Of a stretch of DNA of 34,122 nucleotides, positions 1-7,932 are shown piece by piece. The translations under genes and the position numbers were made by a program. Each line of letters starts with the position of its first letter. Position 1 is the stretch's first letter. The stretch covers positions 1 through 34,122 of the forward strand of contig NZ_PQSS01000079.1 in NCBI RefSeq assembly GCF_002920535.1, given 5' to 3'. Source of the DNA: Streptomyces sp. Ru71. Lineage in GTDB: Bacteria > Actinomycetota > Actinomycetes > Streptomycetales > Streptomycetaceae. A model generated the notes under the pieces. That model had not been told where the DNA came from. It searched no databases and was given only the letters and a program-made list of their open reading frames with translations.

Positions 1-73
1 GGGCGGAGGCGCCGGGTCGTCGGGGGTGGGAAAGCGCCCCTCGCGGCTCCTCCCCCTCTTCTACGCTTGGCCC

Positions 74-718
74 GTGAACGGCGAGTCGTCCCGTGAGCGG
101 CGGCCCGGCAAGTCCATCCGGGTACTGCTCGCGGAGGATCAGGGGATGATGCGCGGGGCGCTGGCCCTGCTGCTCGGGATGGAGGAGGACATCGAGGTGG
201 TGGCGCAGGTCGCCGCCGGTGACGCCATCGTGGACGCCGCCCTGATCCACCGCCCCGACGTGGCCCTCCTCGACATCGAACTGCCCGGCCTGAGCGGACT
301 GGACGCCGCCGCCGAGCTGCGCGACCAGGCGCCGGACTGCCGGGTGCTGATCCTCACCACCTTCGGCCGGCCCGGCTATCTGCGCCGGGCCATGGAGGCG
401 GGGGCCGCGGGGTTCCTGGTCAAGGACGGGCCGGTGGAGGAGCTGGCGGAGGCGATCCGCCGGGTGCTCACCGGTGAGACGGTCGTCGACCCCGCGCTGG
501 CCGCCGCCGCACTCAGCGCCGGACCCAGCCCGCTGACCGCCCGCGAGACCGACGTCCTGAAGGCCTCGGCGGACGGCGCGACGGTCGCCGACATCGCGGC
601 CGTCCTGCACCTGTCGGAGTCGACGGTCCGCAACTACCTCTCGGCGGCCATCGGCAAGACCGGCACCCGCAACCGCGCCGAGGCCGCCCGCGAGGCCCGC
701 CACCAGGGGTGGCTGTAG
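74..718 (+). CDS. NarL/LuxR-family two-component response regulator (DesR-like)
   Basis: Cytoplasmic DNA-binding response regulator of about 214 residues. The N-terminal receiver begins IRVLLAEDQ, supplying the acidic pair. The likely phosphoacceptor Asp is in ALLDIELP, the switch Thr in ILTT and the conserved Lys in LVKDG. A C-terminal LuxR-type helix-turn-helix starts at LTARETDVL and contains LSESTVRNYL. Architecture and length are normal for the NarL class, and it most resembles DesR-type partners of DesK kinases (family knowledge). The partner histidine kinase is usually immediately upstream and probably lies outside the window. I prefer the GTG at 74. An in-frame GTG at 26 would add 16 residues of non-domain sequence. 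A TACGCT motif 6 bases before the GTG could be a -10 for a leaderless transcript, but no clear -35 is visible. Confidence 0.88.
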   Translation: MNGESSRERRPGKSIRVLLAEDQGMMRGALALLLGMEEDIEVVAQVAAGDAIVDAALIHRPDVALLDIELPGLSGLDAAAELRDQAPDCRVLILTTFGRPGYLRRAMEAGAAGFLVKDGPVEELAEAIRRVLTGETVVDPALAAAALSAGPSPLTARETDVLKASADGATVADIAAVLHLSESTVRNYLSAAIGKTGTRNRAEAAREARHQGWL

Positions 719-827
719 GGACGCGGCCGGGGCTGACATGCGCTCAGATCGTCATGACATGGTCAAGAAATCGTTAGCTGACCAAAGCATCGGAATAGTT
801 GCCCGTGCATACGGGTTGCTGATCGAC

Positions 828-2582
828 ATGACACGAACGACGACCGACCAGCCCGCCCGGTCAGCGAGCGGGGCCGTCGTCCCGGTGCTCGCCTTCGCGG
901 GCATCGTGGTCGCGGTGATGCAGACGCTGCTCGTCCCGGTGATCAAGGACCTCCCGCAGCTGCTCCACACCGCGCCCACCAACGCCACCTGGGTCCTGAC
1001 CTCCACCCTGCTCTCGGGCGCGGTCGCCACCCCGATCATGGGCCGCCTCGGCGACCTGTACGGCAAGCGGCGCATGCTGATCGCCAGCCTCGCCGTGATG
1101 GTGGCCGGCGCGCTGATCAGCGCCGTCACCGACGACCTGCTCACCATGATCGCGGGCCGCACCCTGCAGGGCTTCGCGATGGGCGCGATCCCGCTCGGCA
1201 TCGGCCTGATGCGCGACACCCTGCCGCGCGAGAAGCTCGGCTCGGCGATGGCCCTGATGAGCTCCTCCATCGGCGTCGGCGGCGGCCTCGCCCTGCCCGC
1301 CGCCGCACTGGTGGCCCAGCACGCCGACTGGCACGCCCTCTTCTACGGCGCCGCCGGCCTCGGTGTGCTCTCCATCGTCCTCACCCTGCTCACCGTCCCC
1401 GAGTCCCCGATGCGCGCCGAGGGCTCCTTCGACCTGCCCGGCGCGCTCGGCCTGTCCGCCGGCCTGGTCCTGCTCCTGCTGCCGATCACCAAGGGCAGCG
1501 ACTGGGGCTGGGCCTCGGGCACCACGCTCGGCCTGTTCGCCGCCGCCGTGGTGGTCCTGCTGCTGTGGGGCCTGATGGAACTGCGGGTCAAGGCACCGCT
1601 GGTCGACCTGCGCACCACCGCCCGCCGCGAGGTCCTGCTCACCAACCTCGCCTCGATCATGGTCGGTGTCAGCTTCTACGTCGTCTCCCTCGTGCTGCCC
1701 CAGCTGCTCCAGCTGCCCACCGCCACCGGGTACGGCCTCGGCCAGTCCATGGTCGTCGCGGGTCTGTGCGTGGCCCCGCTGGGTCTGACGATGATGTTCA
1801 CGGCCCCCGTCTACGCCCGTCTGTCCGCCCGCTACGGCCCCAAGGTCACCCTGATCATCGGCCTGCTGGTGATCGCCGTGGGCTACGCCGGCGGCCTCGG
1901 CCTGATGGACGCCGCCTGGCAGACCGTCGTCACCTCCGTGATGCTCGGCGCGGGCATCGGCCTCGCCTACTCCTCGCTGCCCGCGCTGATCGTCGGCGCG
2001 GTCCCGGCCTCCGAGACCGGCGCGGCCAACGGCCTGAACACCCTGATGCGGTCCATCGGCACGTCGGTCTCCAGCGCCGTGATCGGCATGGTGCTGGCGA
2101 ACACGGCCGACCACGTCGGCGGGGTGGCGGTGCCGACCATGCACGGTTTCCGGGTGTCCTTCCTCATCGCCACCGGGGCGGTGGCCGTGGGCCTGCTCAT
2201 GGCTCTGCTGCTGCCGGGGCGGCGGCCCTCCGCAGTGCCGCAGCTCGTCGCCTCCAGCGAGGAGGACCTCCATCTGGAGCGGGCCGAAGCGGTGCTGCGG
2301 GGCTTCCGTGGGCGGGTGCTGTCCGCCGACGGCTCCCCGGTCGCCCGGGCCAAGGTCACGCTGATCGACCGGCGGGGGCGGCAGGCGGGGGCGACGGTGT
2401 CCTTGGCGGACGGCAGCTATGCACTGGCCGTGCCGGCTTCTGGGGCGTACGTGCTGGCAGCGAAGGCTGCCGGGCATGCGCCGTTGGCTTCGGCTGCGAG
2501 TCACCCCGGGGATGAGGTGGCCGTTGAGCTGGATCTTTCGTTGCCCGGTGAGACGGAGCGCTCCGCGGTGGTGCCTGGATAG
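828..2582 (+). CDS. DHA2-type MFS drug exporter with C-terminal carboxypeptidase-regulatory-like domain
   Basis: Inner-membrane proton-driven exporter of the major facilitator superfamily, about 584 residues. The N-terminal part has about 14 hydrophobic segments. The motif GRLGDLYGKRRM lies between TM2 and TM3 (MFS motif A), and a GxxxGPxxGG-like stretch (GSAMALMSSSIGVGGG) suggests the antiporter motif C of DHA2 drug/proton antiporters. After the last helix (ending around LLLPGRRP) comes a soluble tail of about 100 residues. It contains GRVLSADGSPVARAKVTLIDRRG and GSYALAVPASGAYVLAAKAAGH, the pattern of a carboxypeptidase regulatory-like beta-sandwich. The ATG at 828 is preferred. An upstream in-frame start at 738 would include a rare TTA codon and no membrane segment. 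The substrate cannot be told from sequence. Transcription probably ends at the hairpins at 2630-2685. Confidence 0.88.
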   Translation: MTRTTTDQPARSASGAVVPVLAFAGIVVAVMQTLLVPVIKDLPQLLHTAPTNATWVLTSTLLSGAVATPIMGRLGDLYGKRRMLIASLAVMVAGALISAVTDDLLTMIAGRTLQGFAMGAIPLGIGLMRDTLPREKLGSAMALMSSSIGVGGGLALPAAALVAQHADWHALFYGAAGLGVLSIVLTLLTVPESPMRAEGSFDLPGALGLSAGLVLLLLPITKGSDWGWASGTTLGLFAAAVVVLLLWGLMELRVKAPLVDLRTTARREVLLTNLASIMVGVSFYVVSLVLPQLLQLPTATGYGLGQSMVVAGLCVAPLGLTMMFTAPVYARLSARYGPKVTLIIGLLVIAVGYAGGLGLMDAAWQTVVTSVMLGAGIGLAYSSLPALIVGAVPASETGAANGLNTLMRSIGTSVSSAVIGMVLANTADHVGGVAVPTMHGFRVSFLIATGAVAVGLLMALLLPGRRPSAVPQLVASSEEDLHLERAEAVLRGFRGRVLSADGSPVARAKVTLIDRRGRQAGATVSLADGSYALAVPASGAYVLAAKAAGHAPLASAASHPGDEVAVELDLSLPGETERSAVVPG

Positions 2583-2607
2583 GTCGTCCGGCGGCTGCGG
2601 GGCCGTT

Positions 2608-2637
2608 GTGGCTGGTCGCGCAGTTCCCCGCGCCCCT
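2608..2637 (+). repeat. Intergenic 30-bp repeat, copy 1
   Basis: Thirty bases beginning GTGGCTGGTCGCGCAGTTCC are identical to 33863-33892 in the same orientation. Both copies sit just after the stop codon of an MFS gene. From memory this element recurs in many Streptomyces intergenic regions. Here its 3' end forms the left arm of a hairpin with 2641-2647. Function unknown. Confidence 0.85.
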
Positions 2638-2685
2638 TTCGGGGCGCCCATCGCACCCCCCGTCGAGATGTCGACGGGGGGTGCG
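2630..2685 (+). terminator. Two consecutive hairpins, likely terminator of the MFS gene
   Basis: The first hairpin has a 7-bp stem GCGCCCC/GGGGCGC (2630-2636 with 2641-2647) and a 4-base loop. The second is a perfect 15-bp stem (2652-2666 with 2671-2685) with loop GATG. No T-run follows, which is usual for Streptomyces factor-independent terminators. It separates the exporter from the methyltransferase gene starting 46 bases further on. Confidence 0.75.
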
Positions 2686-2730
2686 GCAGCATGGGCCCAC
2701 TGATGCGCCGTACGACCGAGAGGCCGCCCC

Positions 2731-3381
2731 ATGTCCACCGCCCCCAAGCCCGAGATCCTCGCCGCGTTTCAGGCGGCCAAGGGGTTCATGCCGGTCGATG
2801 AGGGGCTGGCGTTGTATGCGGCCGCTGTCGAGGCGGGGGCGTTGGGGCTGCCGTTGCTGGAGGTCGGGACGTACTGCGGGCGGTCCACGATCCTGCTGGC
2901 GGATGCCGCGCGGCAGGCCGGGGTCGTCGCCGTCACCGTCGACCATCACCGGGGCAGCGAGGAGCAGCAGCCGGGGTGGGACTATCACGACCCGGAGACG
3001 GTCGACCCGGAGATCGGGCTGATGGACACGCTGCCGACGTTCCGGCGGACGCTGCACCGGGCCGGTCTGGAGGACCACGTCGTCGCGGTGGTGGGCCGCT
3101 CGCCGCAGGTGGCGGCGTTCTGGCGGAGCCCGCTCGGTCTGGTCTTCATCGACGGCGGGCACACCGACGAGCACGCGAGCGCCGACTACGAGGGCTGGGC
3201 CCCGCATGTCGCCGAGGGCGGGCTGCTCGTCATCCACGACGTCTTCCCGGACCCGGTGGACGAGTTCACGGGCCAGGCGCCGTACCGCATCTATCTGCGG
3301 GCGCTGGCGTCGGGCGCGTTCACGGAGGTGTCCGTGACGGAGTCGATGCGGGTGCTGCGGCGCACGGGCAGCGGAATCTGA
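2731..3381 (+). CDS. Class I SAM-dependent methyltransferase (Methyltransf_24 type)
   Basis: Soluble methyltransferase of 216 residues with a Rossmann core. Motif I is LLEVGTYCGRST near residue 46. The VFIDGGHTDEHASADYEGW block and the following GGLLVIHDV are typical of the Methyltransf_24/O-methyltransferase-3 group, including enzymes of glycan and rhamnose-type modification. The acceptor substrate cannot be told. The frame fills the space between the hairpins at 2630-2685 and the next gene. The ATG at 2731 follows a purine-rich GAGAG stretch. It is codirectional with the amidase 34 bases downstream but is probably transcribed separately, given the promoter-like TAGGGT there. Confidence 0.85.
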   Translation: MSTAPKPEILAAFQAAKGFMPVDEGLALYAAAVEAGALGLPLLEVGTYCGRSTILLADAARQAGVVAVTVDHHRGSEEQQPGWDYHDPETVDPEIGLMDTLPTFRRTLHRAGLEDHVVAVVGRSPQVAAFWRSPLGLVFIDGGHTDEHASADYEGWAPHVAEGGLLVIHDVFPDPVDEFTGQAPYRIYLRALASGAFTEVSVTESMRVLRRTGSGI

Positions 3382-3415
3382 ACGTCGGGCATCCGCCCCG
3401 GTTAGGGTGGCAGGC
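3378..3415 (+). promoter_or_regulatory. Candidate promoter for a leaderless amidase transcript
   Basis: A TAGGGT hexamer (3403-3408) resembles a Streptomyces -10 element and lies 7 bases before the GTG at 3416. CTGAAC (3378-3383) could be a -35 with a 19-base spacer. There is no Shine-Dalgarno sequence. Together this suggests a leaderless mRNA starting at or near the GTG. Inference only. Confidence 0.4.
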
Positions 3416-4378
3416 GTGTCGTACCTGGGCCCCGACTTCGATCCCCCGCAGCCTCCCCGCTCCCGCCGCCGCCCGCTCCTCGTAGGGCTCGCGGCGCTGG
3501 TGCCGGGGGCGCTGCTCGGCTGGCTGGTGTACGAGGCCGTGGGCGCCCCGGGCGGCACCGGGGGCCCGGGGCGGGCGGCGACCGTGGCGACGCCGACGAC
3601 CGGTTCCCCGTCGGCCCGGGACGACGGCAAGCAGCCCGCCGGCTCCCCCAAGCCGGCGCCCCGCCCTTCCTCCGCCCCCTCCTCGTCCGCGCCCGCCGCC
3701 ACCGGCCCCCTCAAGGGCAAGGTCGTCGTCATCGACCCCGGCCACAACCCCGGCAACTTCCAGCACACCGCCGCCATCAACCGGCAGGTGGACATCGGCA
3801 CGAACTCCAAGGAGTGCGACACCACCGGCACCTCCACCAACTCCGGTTACACCGAGGCCCGTTTCACCCTGGACGTCGCCCGGCGGCTGCGCACGCTGCT
3901 TCAGCAGCAGGGCGCCACGGTGCGGTTGACGCAGGACGGCGACCGGCCGTACGGCCCGTGCGTGGACGAGCGGGCCCGGATCGGCAACACCGCCGGCGCC
4001 GACGCGGTCGTGTCGATCCACGCGGACGGCTCCGCGCAGGGCAACCGCGGGTTCCATGTGATCCTCCCGGCGGCGGTGCACGCGGGCGCCGCCGACACCC
4101 GGGCCATCGTGGGCCCCTCGCGCGATCTCGGCGAGCGCATCGCCGGCAACTTCGTGCGCGTCACCGGCAGCGCGCCCTCCAACTACCTCGGTGACGGCAC
4201 CGGAATCGTCACGCGGAAGGACCTGGGCGGTCTCAATCTGTCAACGGTTCCCAAGGTGTTCATCGAGTGCGGCAACATGCGCGATAGCAAGGACGAGGCG
4301 CTGCTGACCAGCGGCGCCTGGCGGCAGAAAGCGGCGCAAGGGATCTCTGAGGGAATCGTGAGTTTCCTGCGCGGGTAG
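3416..4378 (+). CDS. Membrane-anchored N-acetylmuramoyl-L-alanine amidase (Amidase_3)
   Basis: Cell-wall hydrolase that cleaves the amide bond between N-acetylmuramic acid and L-Ala of the stem peptide; about 320 residues. After a basic N-terminus (RSRRR) there is one membrane segment (LLVGLAALVPGALLGWLVY). A Pro/Ser/Ala-rich linker of about 60 residues follows, then the catalytic domain from KVVVIDPGHNPG. The zinc-ligand pattern of Amidase_3 is visible: His in DPGHN, Glu in YTEARF, His in VSIHADGS and the catalytic Glu in FIECGN. The protein should be anchored with its enzyme domain outside. GTG at 3416 is chosen over the in-frame GTG at 3407, which lies inside the TAGGGT motif. Confidence 0.92.
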   Translation: MSYLGPDFDPPQPPRSRRRPLLVGLAALVPGALLGWLVYEAVGAPGGTGGPGRAATVATPTTGSPSARDDGKQPAGSPKPAPRPSSAPSSSAPAATGPLKGKVVVIDPGHNPGNFQHTAAINRQVDIGTNSKECDTTGTSTNSGYTEARFTLDVARRLRTLLQQQGATVRLTQDGDRPYGPCVDERARIGNTAGADAVVSIHADGSAQGNRGFHVILPAAVHAGAADTRAIVGPSRDLGERIAGNFVRVTGSAPSNYLGDGTGIVTRKDLGGLNLSTVPKVFIECGNMRDSKDEALLTSGAWRQKAAQGISEGIVSFLRG

Positions 4379-4417
4379 GGATCAACGCGCTCTTCCCTGC
4401 GGACAGCCTCGTCGGAC

Positions 4418-4434
4418 GGACGATAAGGTCGTCC
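4418..4434. promoter_or_regulatory. Small inverted repeat upstream of the four-helix membrane protein
   Basis: GGACGA/TCGTCC arms (4418-4423 and 4429-4434) with a 5-base spacer lie about 100 bases before the next start. A TACGAT (4436-4441) just after it could be a -10. This may be an operator overlapping a promoter; the evidence is weak. Confidence 0.3.
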
Positions 4435-4536
4435 TTACGATGAGGGGCCACCCCCGCGCTTCACACCGGGGCCTGACGGCGACATGGTGACAGCGACGCC
4501 TCTTCCGACGACGAGACGACCTATGAAGGACCTGAA

Positions 4537-5343
4537 GTGAATATCCGCTCCCTCACTCGGGGCGACGGCGTGGTGATCGGAGCAGCGGTATTGCTGTTCA
4601 TCGCGTCGTTCCTCGATCTGTCCGGCTGTGACGCCCCGGACCCGTACTGCAACGCGGCCGACTTCCCGAACGCGTGGGACAGCCTGGGACTGGGTCTCGG
4701 CACCTACCTGGCAGGGGTGATCGGCGCCGTACTGGTCGTGCTCGCCCGTCTCCAGCCGGGTGGCCCGCGCAAGCTCGCCGGCCAGGACCTGGGAGCGTTC
4801 GGCACCGCCGTCACCGTGGTGGTCGCCTGGGTCCTGCTGTGGTCCCTGATCGACTCCGGCAACGCCGGGGCCGGTCTCATCCTGGGCTTCCTCGCCGCCG
4901 CGGTGCTGGCCGGCGCGGCCATCGCCACCCCGTTGGTCCGGGCGCTCCAGGGCCCGCTGGTGCCGGCGCAGCGGCCCGCGGCGCCGCAGCCCTACGGCGC
5001 CCAGCCGCAGGGCGGTTACGGCTACCCGGGCGCGCAGCAGCCGCCGTACGGCGGTCAGCCGCAGCCGGGTGGTGCGCAGCCCTTCGCCGGCGGTCAGCCG
5101 CAGGCCGCGCAGCCGCAGCCGACGCAGGCGCAGGCGCCGGCCGGGGACTTCTCCCCGTTCTGGTTCGCGGTGCCGGTGCCGCGTCCGCTGTTCCCGGAGG
5201 ACGGCTCGCCGACGCCGATCGCCGAACTGGCGCCGGGCACCTGGTACCTGGCCGTCGAGCAGCGCGGTGCGCAGCTGGTCGCGCAGACGCAGGACGGTCG
5301 CCGGGGCGTGCTGCAGGACACCTCGGGCATCCAGCGCGGCTGA
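4537..5343 (+). CDS. Four-helix membrane protein with Gln/Pro/Gly-rich linker and small C-terminal domain
   Basis: Protein of 268 residues with no function I can assign. Four hydrophobic segments are visible in the first 140 residues: GVVIGAAVLLFIASFLDL, YLAGVIGAVLVVLA, TAVTVVVAWVLLWSLI and LILGFLAAAVLAGAAIATPLV. The first loop carries two Cys residues (SGCDAPDPYC). A low-complexity stretch of about 60 residues follows, with repeated QPQ, GGYGYPG and PYGGQPQ. The protein ends with a conserved-looking domain (FWFAVPVPRPLFP to TWYLAVEQRGAQLVAQT), plausibly a small beta-fold. It resembles DUF5336-type actinobacterial membrane proteins in layout (uncertain). GTG at 4537 follows GAAGGA (4525-4530) at a 6-base spacing, which fixes the start. 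Confidence 0.78.
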   Translation: MNIRSLTRGDGVVIGAAVLLFIASFLDLSGCDAPDPYCNAADFPNAWDSLGLGLGTYLAGVIGAVLVVLARLQPGGPRKLAGQDLGAFGTAVTVVVAWVLLWSLIDSGNAGAGLILGFLAAAVLAGAAIATPLVRALQGPLVPAQRPAAPQPYGAQPQGGYGYPGAQQPPYGGQPQPGGAQPFAGGQPQAAQPQPTQAQAPAGDFSPFWFAVPVPRPLFPEDGSPTPIAELAPGTWYLAVEQRGAQLVAQTQDGRRGVLQDTSGIQRG

Positions 5344-5363
5344 CCGGCCGCCCTCGTCGCCTC

Positions 5364-5395
5364 ACGGCCCCTCGCCCTTCCGGGCGGGGGGCCGT
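5364..5395 (+). terminator. Strong hairpin terminator after the four-helix membrane protein
   Basis: A 14-bp stem (5364-5377 with 5382-5395) with a single G-U pair and a TTCC loop, starting 20 bases after the stop. Very GC-rich and without a U tract, as is usual here. Confidence 0.75.
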
Positions 5396-5441
5396 TGCCG
5401 TACCCTCGCAGCCGTGGCTGACACACCGTCAGGAGGCGTGC

Positions 5442-6479
5442 ATGCGGCTGGGACTCGCCCTCGGGTACTGGGGCCGCGGCCCCGCACCGCACCACCTGGC
5501 GCTCGCCCGGGAGGCCGAGCGGCTCGGCTATCACTCCGTGTGGACGTCGGAGTCCTGGGGCTCGGACGCGTTCACCCCGCTGACCTGGATCGCCGCGCAC
5601 ACCTCGCGGATCCGGCTGGGCACGGCGGTGGCGCAGATGGCCGCCCGGCCGCCGACGACCACGGCGATGCACGCGCTGACCCTGGACCACCTCTCCGGCG
5701 GGCGGATGCTGCTGGGGCTCGGGCTGTCCGGGCCGCAGGTGGTGGAGGGCTGGTACGGGCGCCCGTTCCCGTCCTCACCGCTGACCGCGACCCGCGAGTA
5801 CGTCGATGTCGTACGGCAGGTGCTGCGGCGTCGGGCGCCGGTGGCGCTGGACGGGCGGTACCACCCGCACCCCTACCGCGGCCCGGACGGCACCGGGCTC
5901 GGCAGGCCGCTGAAGCCGATCACCCACCCGCTGCGGGCCGAACTGCCCGTGCTGCTCGGTGCGGAGGGCCCGAAGAACGTGGCGCAGACGGCGCGCATCG
6001 CCGACGGCTGGCTGCCGCTGTACTGGGCGCCGAGCCGGCCGGAGGTGTACGGCCCGGCGGTGGCCGAGTTGCCGGAGGGGTTCCTGGTGGCGCCGCTGGC
6101 CCAGGTGCGGGTGTGCGACGACGTCGCCGAGGGGCTGCTGCCGGTCAAGGCGATGCTCGGCTTCTACATCGGCGGCATGGGGCACGCGGCCCGCAACTTC
6201 CACGCCGACCTGATGGCCCGCATGGGCTACGGGGAGGAGGCCCGGCGCATCCAGGAGCTGTTCCTGTCCGGGCGCCGGGAGGAGGCGGTGCGGGCGGTGC
6301 CGGACGCCTTCGCCGACGAGATCTCCCTGGTCGGGCCGCGTGTCCGGATCTCCGGGCGGCTGCGTCAGTGGCGCAGGGGCCCGGTCACGGACCTGCTGGC
6401 CCTGACCGACGACCCGCACACCCTGCGCGTGCTGGCCGAGCTGAACTCCGAGAGGGATCAGGACACTTCGCCCGTCTGA
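5442..6479 (+). CDS. LLM-class F420-dependent oxidoreductase
   Basis: Luciferase-like TIM-barrel flavin/deazaflavin enzyme of 345 residues; family members use coenzyme F420 for hydride transfer. Recognisable stretches are MRLGLALGYWG at the first strand, HSVWTSESWGSDAFTPLTWIAAHTSRIRLGTAVAQM, GRMLLGLGLSGPQVVEGWYG, and PVLLGAEGPKNVAQTARIADGWLP. These match the Rv3520c-like subgroup of F420 oxidoreductases (family knowledge). Substrate unknown. ATG at 5442 has an excellent AGGAGG (5431-5436) 5 bases upstream. The small membrane protein follows after 37 bases and may be cotranscribed. Confidence 0.9.
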   Translation: MRLGLALGYWGRGPAPHHLALAREAERLGYHSVWTSESWGSDAFTPLTWIAAHTSRIRLGTAVAQMAARPPTTTAMHALTLDHLSGGRMLLGLGLSGPQVVEGWYGRPFPSSPLTATREYVDVVRQVLRRRAPVALDGRYHPHPYRGPDGTGLGRPLKPITHPLRAELPVLLGAEGPKNVAQTARIADGWLPLYWAPSRPEVYGPAVAELPEGFLVAPLAQVRVCDDVAEGLLPVKAMLGFYIGGMGHAARNFHADLMARMGYGEEARRIQELFLSGRREEAVRAVPDAFADEISLVGPRVRISGRLRQWRRGPVTDLLALTDDPHTLRVLAELNSERDQDTSPV

Positions 6480-6516
6480 CGGGTTTCACGTCCCGGCCGG
6501 CGGCAACCCGACGGGT

Positions 6517-6807
6517 ATGTCCCCTCGATATCGCAGTGCGAATCAGGCCGGGACGGTCATCGCGGTCATCGCCGACGTCATGGCCGTCATCCTCGGCCTG
6601 TGGATCCTGATGTACCTGCTGGACGCCAACCGGGCCAACGACCTGGTGCAGTTCGTCCACAACACGGCGAACTGGCTGGCGAGCTGGTCCCGTGACCTGT
6701 TCACCTTCGACGACGCCTGGGCCCGAGTGGTCGCCGGCTACGGCCTGGCCGCGGTGGTCTACCTGTTCGTGGGCCACGCGATCGCCAACCGCATCCACCG
6801 GCACTGA
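6517..6807 (+). CDS. Small conserved two-helix membrane protein
   Basis: Protein of 96 residues and unknown function. It has two hydrophobic segments: VIAVIADVMAVILGLWILMYLL near residues 14-35 and VVAGYGLAAVVYLFVGHAIA near 69-88. They are joined by a loop rich in Asn, Asp and Trp and followed by a short basic His/Arg tail. No Shine-Dalgarno sequence is convincing. It lies close behind the F420 oxidoreductase in the same direction and faces the toroid gene convergently. The frame has normal high-GC codon usage, supporting a real gene. Confidence 0.72.
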   Translation: MSPRYRSANQAGTVIAVIADVMAVILGLWILMYLLDANRANDLVQFVHNTANWLASWSRDLFTFDDAWARVVAGYGLAAVVYLFVGHAIANRIHRH

Positions 6808-6833
6808 GCGATCCAGGCCGGCCGCAACCCCCT

Positions 6834-6860
6834 GGGGCGCGGGGCTCCCCCCGGCGCCCC
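6834..6860. terminator. Hairpin between convergent genes
   Basis: GGGGCGC (6834-6840) pairs with GCGCCCC (6854-6860), with a 13-base C-rich loop. It sits in the 57-base gap between two convergent stop codons, so it could end both transcripts. GGGGCGCGGGG also matches part of the reverse complement of the 30-bp intergenic repeat at 2608. Confidence 0.55.
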
Positions 6861-6864
6861 GCGC

Positions 6865-7932
6865 TCAACAGCAGTCGGTCTCCAGCCCCCTGGGCAGCAG
6901 CTCCCCGCCGAACACCGCACAGGTCGCCTCATGCCCACCCAGCGCCGCGACAGCGAGCAGCAGCGACCCGGCCGTCCACGTCGTCAGCTCACGCGGCCAG
7001 ATCGCCGCGTCCTCGAAGACGTAGCCCGTCCAGTACAGGCCGGTCCCGGGGTCGCGCAGGTGCTGGATGGACTGGAGGATCTCCAGGGCCCGGTCGGACT
7101 CGCCCATCGCCCACAGCGCCAGGGCGAGTTCGGCGGACTCGCCGCCGGTCACCCACGGGTTGGGGACCACGCAGCGCACCCCGAGGCCGGGCACCACGAA
7201 GTCGTCCCAGCGCTCCTCGATGCGGGCCTTGGCCTCCGCGCCGGTGAGCGCGCCGCCCAGCACCGGGTAGTACCAGTCCATCGAGTAGCGGTCCTTGTCC
7301 AGGAACCGCTCCGGGTGCCGGCGTATCGCGTGCCGCAGCGCACCGGCCGCCAGCTCCCAGTCCGGCTGCGGCTCCTCACGCTGCTCGGCGAGGGCGAGCG
7401 CGCACCGCAGCGCGTGGTGGACGGAGCTGGAGCCGGTGAGCAGCGCGTCCGCGGTCGCCGTGCCGTCGTCGTCGCGGCGCCAGCCGATCTGCCCGCCGGG
7501 CTGCTGCAGGCGCAGCACGAACTCGATCGCCGCGTACACGGTGGGCCACATGCGGTCCAGGAACGTGTCGTCGCCCGTGGACAGGTAGTGGTGCCACACG
7601 CCGACGGCGATGTAGGCGACGAAGTTGGTCTCGCGGCCGGTGTCGGTGACGTCGTCGTGGGCGCCGTCGGCGTAGGCGGCGTACCAGGAGCCGTCGTCGT
7701 TCTGGTGGCGGGCCAGCCAGTCGTAGGCCCGCTCGGCGGCGGCGTGCTCGCCGGCCGCGTCCAGGGCCATCGCGGCCTCGGTGTGGTCCCACGGGTCGAG
7801 GTGGTGGCCCCGGAACCACGGGATCGCGCCGTCCTCCCGCTGCACGGCGAGGAGGCCGCGCACGGTGGCGGCGGCCTGCTCGGCGGTGAGGACCCCGGGC
7901 AGGACCAGGTGTTCCGTCCGGGGAGTGGTCAC
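6865..7932 (-). CDS. Alpha/alpha-toroid protein (prenyltransferase/six-hairpin-glycosidase-like), last gene of GT4 operon
   Basis: Soluble protein of 355 residues starting at GTG (7932), which overlaps the methyltransferase stop by 4 bases (GTGA), indicating translational coupling. The sequence is built from helical hairpin repeats: AAATVRGLLAVQREDGAIPWF, YDWLARHQNDDGSWYAAY, AIEFVLRLQQPGGQIGW and ALEILQSIQHLRDPGTGLYW. The Q-x-x-D/G-G-x-W motifs occur in squalene-cyclase/prenyltransferase-type toroids, and such proteins are often labelled prenyltransferases. The WDHTEAAMAL and DVTDTGRETNFVAYIAVGVWH stretches fit a six-hairpin glycosidase equally well, and no DxDD cyclase motif is seen. With a glycosyltransferase and a methyltransferase in the operon, a role on a glycosylated substrate is plausible (inference). 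Ends in a Cys pair (DCC). Confidence 0.82.
   Translation of the reverse strand: MTTPRTEHLVLPGVLTAEQAAATVRGLLAVQREDGAIPWFRGHHLDPWDHTEAAMALDAAGEHAAAERAYDWLARHQNDDGSWYAAYADGAHDDVTDTGRETNFVAYIAVGVWHHYLSTGDDTFLDRMWPTVYAAIEFVLRLQQPGGQIGWRRDDDGTATADALLTGSSSVHHALRCALALAEQREEPQPDWELAAGALRHAIRRHPERFLDKDRYSMDWYYPVLGGALTGAEAKARIEERWDDFVVPGLGVRCVVPNPWVTGGESAELALALWAMGESDRALEILQSIQHLRDPGTGLYWTGYVFEDAAIWPRELTTWTAGSLLLAVAALGGHEATCAVFGGELLPRGLETDCC

Noticed and set aside
738..827. Upstream in-frame start for the MFS exporter
   Set aside because: It would add 30 polar residues before TM1, include a rare TTA codon, and cross a region that looks like promoter DNA. ATG at 828 fits the family.
861..2747. Long minus-strand open frame opposite the MFS exporter
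   Set aside because: Low-complexity Gly/Gln/His/Arg translation without recognisable domains; a typical GC-bias shadow.
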